Origin: Synechococcus sp. CS-1332
GTDB lineage: Bacteria > Cyanobacteriota > Cyanobacteriia > PCC-6307 > Cyanobiaceae
DNA: 64,000 nucleotides
NCBI RefSeq assembly: GCF_025127995.1
Contig: NZ_JAHLYP010000038.1
Location: forward strand, 124,001-188,000
Reading direction: 5' to 3'
A program made the translations under genes and the position numbers. The notes beneath the pieces are model-generated. The model did not search any database. It was not told the DNA's origin and worked only from the letters and a program-made list of their open reading frames with translations. Below are positions 1 to 7,393 of this stretch, piece by piece (positions within the stretch are counted from its first letter, which is position 1; the number at the start of each line of letters is the position of its first letter).

Positions 1-25
1 CCATCGGATCGCACGGGATGAGTTG

Positions 26-943
26 ATGGCGGATCGCATGCTGAGGGCCACCGGTGCCGGCGGCGGCATCCGCTTGGTGGCGGTCACCACCACGTCAGCC
101 AGCCGTCAGGCCAGCGAGCGGCACGGGCTCTCCTTCCTCACGACGGCCCTTCTGGGCCGGGCCATGACGGCCGCCCTGTTGCTGGCCAGCTCGATGAAGG
201 TGGCCCATGGTCGGGTCAATCTGCGCATCCAGTCCGACGGCCCCCTGCGCGGCCTGATGGTGGACGCGGGCCGGGATGGCACCGTGCGGGGCTACGTGGG
301 CCGGCCGGAGCTGGAGCTGGATCTGTTGACCGATGCGGACGGTGGCCACCGGTTCGACTTCCGCCGCGCCACCGGCACCGGTTACCTGCACGTGGTGCGG
401 GACCGGGGCCAGGGGGAACCCTTCAGCAGCACCGTGGAGCTGGTGAGTGGCGGCATCGGTGAAGACGTGGCCTCCTATCTGCTCCACTCGGAGCAGACCC
501 CTTCGGCCCTGTTCGTCGGGGAGACGATCGACAGCACCGGCGTGCGCTGTGCCGGGGGGGTGCTGGTGCAGGTGCTGCCGAAGGCGGCGCGGGAACCGGC
601 TCTGGTGGCGCTACTGGAGGAGCGCTGCCGGGAAATCACTGGATTCAGCGATCGGCTCGCCGCCAATGCCGACCAACTCCATGCCCTGTTCGAGGACATC
701 TTCCCGGACCTCGATCCCCAGCCCCTCGGTGTGGGCTCCGTCGAGCAGCCCGTTCAGTTCCACTGCCCCTGCAGCCGCTATCGCAGCGTCAGTGCCCTCA
801 AGCTGCTGGGCCGTGATGAACTCACCGCCATGCTGGACGAGGACGGTCAGGCGGAACTGACCTGCCATTTCTGCAATGAGGTGTATCGGGTGGAGGCCGC
901 TGAGTTGCAGGAGCTGATTGATGAGCTGGCCCCTGTGGTCTGA
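26..943 (+). CDS. hslO: Redox-regulated holdase chaperone Hsp33
   Basis: Hsp33 binds unfolding proteins during oxidative stress in the cytoplasm; zinc release and disulfide formation switch it on. The protein of about 305 residues has the usual family length. The C-terminal redox switch is intact: Cys247-x-Cys249 (in HCPCS) and Cys280-x2-Cys283 (in CHFC), the CxC...CxxC zinc ligands. I chose the ATG at 26, which is followed by [14 protein letters not shown] lies one codon upstream, but ATG fits the family N-terminus better. The gene is convergent with the CPP1-like gene, and the two share a hairpin terminator at 947-983. Nothing unusual is seen. Confidence 0.96.
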   Translation: MADRMLRATGAGGGIRLVAVTTTSASRQASERHGLSFLTTALLGRAMTAALLLASSMKVAHGRVNLRIQSDGPLRGLMVDAGRDGTVRGYVGRPELELDLLTDADGGHRFDFRRATGTGYLHVVRDRGQGEPFSSTVELVSGGIGEDVASYLLHSEQTPSALFVGETIDSTGVRCAGGVLVQVLPKAAREPALVALLEERCREITGFSDRLAANADQLHALFEDIFPDLDPQPLGVGSVEQPVQFHCPCSRYRSVSALKLLGRDELTAMLDEDGQAELTCHFCNEVYRVEAAELQELIDELAPVV

Positions 944-946
944 GCC

Positions 947-983
947 CTGCTGATCGCCTAAGCAGAACTCAGGCGATCAGCAG
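947..983. terminator. Bidirectional hairpin terminator between convergent genes
   Basis: A perfect 13-bp inverted repeat, CTGCTGATCGCCT (947-959) with AGGCGATCAGCAG (971-983), encloses an 11-nt loop. It begins three bases after the hslO stop. The stop codon of the convergent CPP1-like gene (969-971) lies in the loop and right arm. No long U-run follows on either strand, so termination strength is uncertain. Confidence 0.6.
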
Positions 984-1655
984 AGCGCCCAGCAACAGCA
1001 GCAGGATGGCTGGGATGCTCTGGAGCTGCAGGGTGTTGATCGGCAGGGACTGGCTGAGGGAAGCTCCCAGCCCACCAGCCAGCAGACCGCCAAGGACCAG
1101 ACCCAGGCAGAGAAGCGCGAAGGACCAGCCCACCGCCCCCAGGAAACGCCCATGGCGCCGCTGCAGGTTGAGCACGGTGACCCCGGTGGCCAGCGCCGTC
1201 AAGAGTTCGGGGGCGGCCCCGGGCATCAGCACGAGCAGCACCAGCAGCACCCCATCGGCCGCCAGAGGAAACCAGAGGTCCCGGCCGCTGGCCAGCTGCA
1301 GCTGGGGCAGGGAGAAGCTGGGTCGGGGAAGGCGTGAGGGGGGAAGCTGGGGCAGGCTCGGCAGGGCGGAGAGTGCCGGACGGCTCGGAGGCGGGGACGC
1401 CTGCTCCCTCTGGGAGGCCGAGCGGGCGGCGCTGCTGACCCTGCCCTGCTGGCGTTCCTTCAGCCGATCCATCAGCACCGCGTCGTAGGCCGACTCAATG
1501 CGAGAACGAACCAACGGATCATCACCGGCCTCTCCCAGCCGAGCCAACTTGGCCTCCTGGACCGTGTCGAAGGAGGCATCAGGGGCGACCCCGAGCCGCT
1601 CGTACGGATCGGAAGCGTCAGGGGACGGTTGGGGCTGGGCAGATCCTTGGTTCAT
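969..1655 (-). CDS. CPP1-like (DUF3353) J-like membrane protein
   Basis: This resembles the cyanobacterial/plastid CPP1-like family, whose plant member stabilises protochlorophyllide oxidoreductase. Residues about 16-73 (DPYERLGVAPDAS onward) form a J-domain-like helical region, but the HPD tripeptide of true DnaJ proteins is absent, as expected for this family. A Ser/Pro-rich linker follows (about 75-130), then three or four hydrophobic segments up to the C-terminus (about 131-226), so the J-like part probably faces the cytoplasm from a membrane anchor. The ATG at 1655 is the only sensible start. The role in chlorophyll synthesis or import is inferred from the plant homologue. Confidence 0.8.
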   Translation of the reverse strand: MNQGSAQPQPSPDASDPYERLGVAPDASFDTVQEAKLARLGEAGDDPLVRSRIESAYDAVLMDRLKERQQGRVSSAARSASQREQASPPPSRPALSALPSLPQLPPSRLPRPSFSLPQLQLASGRDLWFPLAADGVLLVLLVLMPGAAPELLTALATGVTVLNLQRRHGRFLGAVGWSFALLCLGLVLGGLLAGGLGASLSQSLPINTLQLQSIPAILLLLLGALLIA

Positions 1656-1679
1656 GCCATCGAGCGTATCGAGGCGAGG

Positions 1680-1961
1680 CTAAAAAAGCGGTTCGCTGCG
1701 GTGATATCCCGCTTCCTGTTGCAGTCGGCGCGTGCAGGCCTCGGCCTCCTCAATAGCCAGCGAACGGCGCCGTTTGAGCAGAGGCATCTGGGGAGGCAGG
1801 TGGCTGCCTTCGCGCATCTCCACTGCCCCTTGCGAGGGCTGGAAACTGACGTAATCACTGCCCCCGTCGCTGCGGGGACGCACCAGCCAGAGCGGGAGTG
1901 GCGTCACGGATCGAGGCATCGCTGTGACCGTCCGTTGCGGCGTGACGAATTGTTGCTTCAT
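1680..1961 (-). CDS. Small DUF1651-like protein of picocyanobacteria
   Basis: A 93-residue soluble protein. The C-terminal part (PLLKRRRSLAIEEAEAC onward) resembles the DUF1651 pattern of a basic LLK-x-RR segment, an amphipathic helix and a short aromatic tail. The family has no known function. I start it at the ATG at 1961 because a strong purine-rich ribosome-binding site (AGAGGGGGCAGA) directly precedes it; the frame stays open upstream but that part looks non-coding. It lies 70 nt downstream of prfC on the same strand and may be cotranscribed. The family assignment is by eye and moderate. Confidence 0.6.
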   Translation of the reverse strand: MKQQFVTPQRTVTAMPRSVTPLPLWLVRPRSDGGSDYVSFQPSQGAVEMREGSHLPPQMPLLKRRRSLAIEEAEACTRRLQQEAGYHRSEPLF

Positions 1962-2031
1962 TCTGCCCCCTCTGATCGCCTGACGCGAGGGAGGGTTCCC
2001 CTCCGTTGCGGCCGCAGCCAGGAGGCCCGGC

Positions 2032-3684
2032 TCAGAGGGCAATCGGTTCCACACCGCTCACCACAGGCGCCACCCCATGCAATTCCAACTGGGGATGGTC
2101 CTCCTGCAACTGGTGCAGGTTCCAGTCGTTGCGGAACAGCAGCACCGGCCGGTCCCAGGCGTCTCGGACCGTCTTGCAGTTGAACAGGCGGCCGACGCTT
2201 TCGAGGGCCGGCCAGCCTCCGCTCACCCAGCGGGCGACGCTGAATTCGAGAGGTTCGAGCCGGCTGGTGACGCCGTACTCGTTCTCCAGCCGGTACTGAA
2301 CCACTTCGAGCTGCAGCTGGCCCACCGCCGCCAGGATCGGATCCCGCTTGCTCGGGTCGGTGTCGTAGAGGACCTGAACGGCCCCCTCCTCGCGCAACTC
2401 GTTCACCCCCTTGCGGAAACTCTTGAACGCCGAGGGATTGGGATTGCGCAACCAGGCGAAGATCTCCGGGCTGAAGCAGGGAATCCCTTCGTATTCCACC
2501 CGGGAACCGGTGTAGAGGGTGTCGCCGATGGCGAACATGCCGGGGTTGTTGAGGCCGATCACATCGCCGGGATAGGCGTCGTCCACTACCTCCCGGTCCT
2601 GGCCGAACAGCTTCTGGGGGCGAGACAGGCGGATGGTGCGCCCGCTGCGGGCGTGGCGCACGTTCATGTCCTTCTCGAAGCGGCCGCTGCAGACCCGAAC
2701 GAAGGCCACCCGGTCCCGGTGGCGGGGGTCCATGTTGGCCTGCAGCTTGAAGACGAAGCCGCTGAACTCCGGCCGCAGCGGATCCACCGGTCCCTGGTCG
2801 CTCTCCCTGGCCACCGGGGGCTGGGCCAGTCCCAGGAAGGCATCAAGGAAGGGACGCACCCCGAAATTGGTCATCGCTGAGCCGAAGAAGACCGGACTCA
2901 GCTCACCGGCATGCACCCGCTCCAGATCCAGTGCTGCTCCGGCGCCCTCCACCAGCTCCAGTTCCTCCAGGGCCTGCTCCAGCAACTCGGCTTCCACCCG
3001 CTGAGCGCGGTCGGGATCGCCGGGGGCGAGGCGCCGCTCCAGGCTCTGCCGGCCCCGTTCGGCGCGCTCGAACAGCAGCAGATCCTGGGAGCGCCTGTCG
3101 ATCACCCCACGGAACCGGTCGCCGCTGCCGATCGGCCAGTTCACCGGCCAGCAGGCCAGTCCCAGCTCCTGCTCGATTTCATCGATCAGCTCCAGGGGTT
3201 CTCGCCCCGGCCGATCCATCTTGTTGATGAAGGTGAAGATCGGGATCCGCCGCATCCGGCAGACCTCGAACAGCTTGCGGGTCTGAGGTTCCAATCCCTT
3301 GGCCGCATCCACCAGCATGACGGCGTTGTCGGCAGCGGCCAGAGTCCTGTAGGTGTCCTCCGAGAAGTCCTGGTGCCCTGGGGTGTCGAGCAGGTTGATC
3401 GTGCTGCCGGCGTAGTCGAACTGGAGCACCGTGGAGGTGATCGAAATGCCGCGCTGCTTCTCCAGCTCCATCCAGTCGGAGGTCACCTTGCGTTGCTCCC
3501 CTTTGGCCTTCACCGCCCCGGCCTGCTGGATGGCCCCCCCGTAGAGCAGCAGCTTCTCGGTAAGGGTGGTCTTGCCCGCGTCAGGGTGCGAAATGATGGC
3601 GAAGTTGCGTCGTCTCGACACCGCCTCCGCCAGCGCGGCAGCGTCGGGATCAGGGGCACTGGCAGAGGGAGGAGGGGAGATCAT
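2032..3684 (-). CDS. prfC: Peptide chain release factor 3 (RF3 GTPase)
   Basis: RF3 is a translational GTPase that removes RF1/RF2 from the ribosome after peptide release. The 550-residue protein carries the P-loop SHPDAGKT (32-39), the switch II motif DTPGH (100-104) and the NKMD guanine-specificity motif near residue 155. Elongation-factor-like domains II and III follow. Length is near that of E. coli RF3 (529) with a short Ala/Pro-rich N-terminal extension. The ATG at 3684 (MISPPPSAS) was chosen; the 33 codons upstream in frame look like leader. The gene is divergent from the ParA-like gene at 3831. Confidence 0.96.
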   Translation of the reverse strand: MISPPPSASAPDPDAAALAEAVSRRRNFAIISHPDAGKTTLTEKLLLYGGAIQQAGAVKAKGEQRKVTSDWMELEKQRGISITSTVLQFDYAGSTINLLDTPGHQDFSEDTYRTLAAADNAVMLVDAAKGLEPQTRKLFEVCRMRRIPIFTFINKMDRPGREPLELIDEIEQELGLACWPVNWPIGSGDRFRGVIDRRSQDLLLFERAERGRQSLERRLAPGDPDRAQRVEAELLEQALEELELVEGAGAALDLERVHAGELSPVFFGSAMTNFGVRPFLDAFLGLAQPPVARESDQGPVDPLRPEFSGFVFKLQANMDPRHRDRVAFVRVCSGRFEKDMNVRHARSGRTIRLSRPQKLFGQDREVVDDAYPGDVIGLNNPGMFAIGDTLYTGSRVEYEGIPCFSPEIFAWLRNPNPSAFKSFRKGVNELREEGAVQVLYDTDPSKRDPILAAVGQLQLEVVQYRLENEYGVTSRLEPLEFSVARWVSGGWPALESVGRLFNCKTVRDAWDRPVLLFRNDWNLHQLQEDHPQLELHGVAPVVSGVEPIAL

Positions 3685-3830
3685 CAAACCAGCCTGCCAG
3701 GCTGACGGGCCAGGCAGGAAGGCCGAGTGCGCCCAGGGGAGGCGCAGAGGTCGTTGACGGTCGGGGGTGGAACCTGATTGCATGGTCAGGCACGCTCGGA
3801 TTCACCGTCGGCGGGAGAACAGGGATTCTG

Positions 3831-4616
3831 ATGTCGAAGCCTCGAATTATTGCCACGCACAGCTATCGAGGTGGAACAGGAAAATCGAATGTTACAGCCA
3901 ATATTGCCATTGAATTTGCTCGATTAGGTTTGCGTGTTGGCATCGTAGATACCGACCTGCCGTCCCCAGGAATTCATATTCTATTTGGTCAGGATCAGCC
4001 TCTGAAAACCGTCAATGGAGTTCTTCAAAAAAGGTATCCTTTGCATGAAGCGATTGTGGATGTTACTCCGGAAACAATCCAGAGTCAGGGCGCTGTTCTA
4101 TTGCTTCCCGGAAGTCCAAAGCCAGGAGATATTGCCCAAATCGTCAAAGAATCCTATTCCATGGAGGCCATGGTTGATATCTACAGGGATTACATCAAGT
4201 CGGCGGCACTCGATCTTCTGCTGATTGACACCCATCCAGGGCTCAATGAGCCGACGCTCTACTCGATCACGGTATCTGATTTGCTGATCATGGTCTTACG
4301 GCCTGATCGGCAGGACTATCAAGGTACAGCGGTCGCCATCGATGTGGCAAGGAAGCTTGGTGTTCCCGCCATCAGTCTGCTGGTCAACAAGGCGTTGACC
4401 TCTTCGGACTGGCCTCAACTGAAGACCACCATCGAAGGCACCTATGGTGAAAGGTGCCTGGGCATCCTGCCCCAGTCCGATGACATTATCCGTTACGGGG
4501 GAACGGGTCTGTTCTGCCTGCAGGAGCCCAACCATCCACTCGCCCGTGGTCTTCAGATGATGTCTGCGGCGATTCTTGAGTTGCTGGACATCAAGGTTGA
4601 AAACGTCGCCCCATGA
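3831..4616 (+). CDS. ParA/MinD-like P-loop ATPase, unknown role
   Basis: A 261-residue SIMIBI-class ATPase. The deviant Walker A loop is RGGTGKS (13-19); the usual signature lysine of ParA/MinD (KGG) is arginine 13. DTDLPSPG (40-47) is the Walker A' region, and LLLIDTHPG supplies Walker B. Such proteins position chromosomes, plasmids, pili or protein arrays. No clear C-terminal amphipathic membrane-targeting helix is seen, but the next gene overlaps by four bases (ATGA) and encodes a membrane protein that could anchor it. The codons are markedly AT-richer than those of prfC or nrdJ, suggesting transfer or relaxed composition. The function is not known. Confidence 0.85.
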   Translation: MSKPRIIATHSYRGGTGKSNVTANIAIEFARLGLRVGIVDTDLPSPGIHILFGQDQPLKTVNGVLQKRYPLHEAIVDVTPETIQSQGAVLLLPGSPKPGDIAQIVKESYSMEAMVDIYRDYIKSAALDLLLIDTHPGLNEPTLYSITVSDLLIMVLRPDRQDYQGTAVAIDVARKLGVPAISLLVNKALTSSDWPQLKTTIEGTYGERCLGILPQSDDIIRYGGTGLFCLQEPNHPLARGLQMMSAAILELLDIKVENVAP

Positions 4617-5512
4617 GTCTGCTCCTCCCTGTCGCAGCCGTTCGGGGCGCGTTCGATTCCCTAGCCACGGCTTTGATGGTGGTCCCGTCGGCGGAAGCGA
4701 CCTCGCTGAAGTCAATGCCACCTGCGGCGTCACTCAGTCTGATGGTCCTGTATAGCTTGCTGTTGGTCTTTGGATTTTGTGCGCCGATGATCAATCGATC
4801 GATTAATCGCAGCAAGGATAGCTCTTTGCCGAAACACCGTTCCTGGCCCTTCGCGATCAGATCCTTTGCCGGCGGAATGGCGGCTTCCTATGTTTTCATC
4901 CTGTTGATCCCAGAGATGGGGCTTTTCAACAGCGAGATCAAGATCCCCTTTTTTAACACCTACTCCCTGGCCTTGCTGGGGTTACTGATTTTCAAAGGGC
5001 TGCAGCATTACTGTCGACATCTGGCCGAGGAGCGGACCAGAAGTATGGAGGAATGGGCATTCGTTCATTCCAAATCCCATGAAAAGCATTTAGCCTTCAG
5101 AATTTCTGGATATGTTTTTATTGCCTATTCGTCGCTCATCCTGCTGACCCTTCCTTACCAAGTCAGCCATCTGGCCCCAGGGATGGGAGTCTTTCTGTAT
5201 CTAGTCACCTTTTCATTTCATCTCTGCTTTGAATTATTGAGTCTGAATGATGAAGGTGTCAAGCACTACAATCAGTATGTCCCCATTCCGTTGGCCATTT
5301 CGCTGACGGCGGCTCTTGGGCTCGCGCTCAGCGAGGCCATGCCGCAAGCCTATTTGCTGGCATGCATCTCGCTTCTGGCTGGGATCATTATTTATAACGT
5401 CTTTCTCGTTGAGTTGCCCAATCCAGATCGGTCTTCCTATGTCTGGTTTTTGGTTGGAGCCGTTACGTTCGTTTTGCTGAATTCACTGACTCTGCGTTCG
5501 GTGCCTCACTGA
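4613..5512 (+). CDS. Polytopic membrane protein coupled to the ParA-like gene
   Basis: A 299-residue hydrophobic protein with about seven or eight predicted membrane spans, roughly at 41-60, 80-98, 110-130, 168-185, 190-212, 228-246, 248-266 and 275-293. The soluble stretch at about 135-165 is charged and contains His and Glu. The ATG overlaps the stop of the ParA-like gene (ATGA), so the two are probably translationally coupled and may work together. I do not recognise the family; a transporter or a 7TM-type receptor would both fit. Base composition is AT-rich, like its partner. Confidence 0.8.
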   Translation: MSLLLPVAAVRGAFDSLATALMVVPSAEATSLKSMPPAASLSLMVLYSLLLVFGFCAPMINRSINRSKDSSLPKHRSWPFAIRSFAGGMAASYVFILLIPEMGLFNSEIKIPFFNTYSLALLGLLIFKGLQHYCRHLAEERTRSMEEWAFVHSKSHEKHLAFRISGYVFIAYSSLILLTLPYQVSHLAPGMGVFLYLVTFSFHLCFELLSLNDEGVKHYNQYVPIPLAISLTAALGLALSEAMPQAYLLACISLLAGIIIYNVFLVELPNPDRSSYVWFLVGAVTFVLLNSLTLRSVPH

Positions 5513-5545
5513 ACGATGTCACTGTGGCTGGCTGTGGCCAGGCAC

Positions 5546-6301
5546 TTAGAGACCCTCCCGGCTGCGGGAGCGAATGCTTTGGGCCTTACCAAGCAGATCC
5601 AGAAAGCCTTCGGCATTGGAGATCTCTTCCACCTCCAGCTGGGCGCGGGCATGGTCGATTTCGATGCTGAGCGTGCGGATCTTTTGCTGAAGCTCATGCT
5701 CCCGTTGTTTAACTCTCTCGAACATCTGTGTGAATGAGGCCCGCGCATTCATGATGGAAGTGTCGCCACCATCAGCGGTCTCGTTGATGTATCTCTGCAC
5801 ATCCCCGTAGCTTCCGGAGGCGATCATCTGAGTCAGATTGCTGAATTCATCAATGTAGGCAAGCATGCTGCGTGATCGCTGAATCAGTGCGCTGAACAAT
5901 GAATCCCGCAACTTCAGATTTCGATCCAACAGACTGATGGCGATCGCATTGGAAAAGCTCAGCAATGAGGCCTCATCGCTCTCAACAGCGCAGGACGCTG
6001 ATCGTGTCTTTTCGCCAAATAGGGTCATCTCTCCGATGATGCTGTCAGCCCCCAGGCTGGCAATGGTGATTTCCTGCCCACTTGCATTCTGGATGAACAC
6101 CCGGATACGGCCTGACTCAAGCAGATACAAGGAGTCAGTGGGATCACCTTCGCGAAACAGCAATTCATTCTTTTTGATCACGACCAATCCCTTGCTATCG
6201 TTCGCGCTGGATCGAAACAAGTCTGCCAATTCCGATGTCAGGGAATTGGTTGAAACGGGAACGGATGCCAGCCTGGACATGGGCGGAATCTGCTGATCCA
6301 T
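5546..6301 (-). CDS. cNMP-binding protein without DNA-binding domain
   Basis: A protein of about 251 residues. Residues about 25-125 form a cyclic-nucleotide-binding beta-roll with a recognisable phosphate-binding cassette (GEMTLFGEKTRSA; Glu91, Arg100 and Ser101 are present), so cAMP or cGMP binding is plausible. Unlike CRP, there is no helix-turn-helix. The C-terminal half is helical with a charged probable coiled coil (about 183-225), suggesting a signalling scaffold or partner-binding protein. In-frame ATGs at 6334 and 6280 are alternatives; none has a strong ribosome-binding site. It converges on the ParA-like/membrane pair, 33 bp away, and shares their AT-rich composition. Confidence 0.85.
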   Translation of the reverse strand: MDQQIPPMSRLASVPVSTNSLTSELADLFRSSANDSKGLVVIKKNELLFREGDPTDSLYLLESGRIRVFIQNASGQEITIASLGADSIIGEMTLFGEKTRSASCAVESDEASLLSFSNAIAISLLDRNLKLRDSLFSALIQRSRSMLAYIDEFSNLTQMIASGSYGDVQRYINETADGGDTSIMNARASFTQMFERVKQREHELQQKIRTLSIEIDHARAQLEVEEISNAEGFLDLLGKAQSIRSRSREGL

Positions 6302-6412
6302 GCCTACACCGTTCTCCAGCGGGTCTGCGGTCATGACGTTATCGGTGGGGGGAGCTGAGTGACATGGCGTTGCTCCGGCCGATCCGCACCATGGCCTGGC
6401 TTGAATCGTACG

Positions 6413-6433
6413 TTGATCCTGGGTGAGGATCAA
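6413..6433. repeat. Perfect inverted repeat upstream of the cNMP gene
   Basis: TTGATCCT (6413-6420), a 5-nt spacer, then AGGATCAA (6426-6433). It lies about 80-130 bp upstream of the possible starts of the cNMP-binding gene. It has the size and symmetry of an operator, though a small hairpin is equally possible. No U-run follows on either strand. Confidence 0.4.
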
Positions 6434-6570
6434 TCGGTAGGGCGGCGATCCACCCGGAACCGGCCGACTCGGATCGGGGCGTTGGGCCCCGTTTTGGTGG
6501 ACCTGTCGTGGGGGCGATCAGGAGGTCGCGCCATGGGAAGGCCTGGGGGTTGGGCCCCCCCCTTCGGCGC

Positions 6571-7248
6571 TCACTCCAGTCTCCCGTGGATCTCCAGGTA
6601 GCGGTCCTCCACCTCTTGCACCTCCAGCCCATCCAGCCCGGCGGCCTTGAGTTGTCCCATCACGTCGGCCCGGGTGAAGGCCGCCCGCAGTGAATGGGCG
6701 TAGTCCCGCCGCAGCACCTCCGGGGCCGAGGCGGCATGGCGGCACACCAGGGCCTCCAGCTCCGCCAGGGTGGCGGGCCGCCGCAGATCCCTCACATAGA
6801 GCTGGGTGCCTGGCGCAGACAACTGCCGCACGCTCCGCCAGAACACGCCTGGCTCATGCAGATGGTGCAGCAGGCTGTTGCTGACCACAGCACTGCAGGG
6901 TCCCTGCAGCTGGGGGCTCGGCAGAACCAGTTGCCGGAATCGCAGGCGCCGCATGGCGGTGGGATCTCCGTGTTGCCTCCGCTCGGCGATGGCCAGCATC
7001 GCCGCAGAGCCATCGAGGCCCAGCACGCTGGCCCCGGGCCATCGCCCGGCCAGCAGAAAGCTGATGTTGCCGGGACCGCAGCCCAGATCCACAAAGCTCA
7101 TTCCTTCCCCGTCCCCCTCCCCCCGGGGACCCAGGAGAGCTTCGATCCTTTCGAGCACGGCCCTGTCACCACGCGAGAAATCCGCCGCTGCATAGGCCTC
7201 GGCCTGCAGGACGTCCTCCATCAGCTCCGGTTCACAGATCCGCTCCAT
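6571..7248 (-). CDS. Class I SAM-dependent methyltransferase
   Basis: A 225-residue Rossmann-fold methyltransferase. Motif I, FVDLGCGPGN, lies at about residues 51-60, followed by LGLDGSAAML (acidic residue for the SAM ribose) and the conserved stretch SNSLLHHLHEP. The substrate cannot be told; the overall shape resembles small-molecule or tRNA-type methyltransferases of the Methyltransf_11/25 kind. The ATG at 7248 is preceded by GGAG at a good distance; a GTG seven codons upstream is the alternative. It is divergent from nrdJ and has the normal high GC of the window. Confidence 0.82.
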   Translation of the reverse strand: MERICEPELMEDVLQAEAYAAADFSRGDRAVLERIEALLGPRGEGDGEGMSFVDLGCGPGNISFLLAGRWPGASVLGLDGSAAMLAIAERRQHGDPTAMRRLRFRQLVLPSPQLQGPCSAVVSNSLLHHLHEPGVFWRSVRQLSAPGTQLYVRDLRRPATLAELEALVCRHAASAPEVLRRDYAHSLRAAFTRADVMGQLKAAGLDGLEVQEVEDRYLEIHGRLE

Positions 7249-7338
7249 GGCTCCAGCCCCGTTGTCCACCCCGCCGTGTTCTACCCAGCCGGGGGGCCGT
7301 CAGCCGCAGCAGGCACCGTGGCTGGTGGGGGGGTGCCG

Positions 7339-7366
7339 TTGCAGACCCTACGGGTGGCGTTATGGT
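7339..7366 (+). promoter_or_regulatory. Candidate sigma70-type promoter of nrdJ
   Basis: TTGCAG (7339-7344), a 16-bp spacer, then TATGGT (7361-7366) lie in the short divergent gap before nrdJ. Transcription would start near 7373, leaving about 20 nt of leader to the GTG at 7394. I see no cobalamin riboswitch in the remaining space. Inferred from consensus only. Confidence 0.4.
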
Positions 7367-7393
7367 TTCCAGCACGCATCGGCCGTACCCACC

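Noticed and set aside
6475-6495. Hairpin CGGGGC...GCCCCG followed by TTTT
   Set aside because: It would terminate plus-strand transcription, but no plus-strand gene ends nearby; chance in GC-rich DNA is likely.
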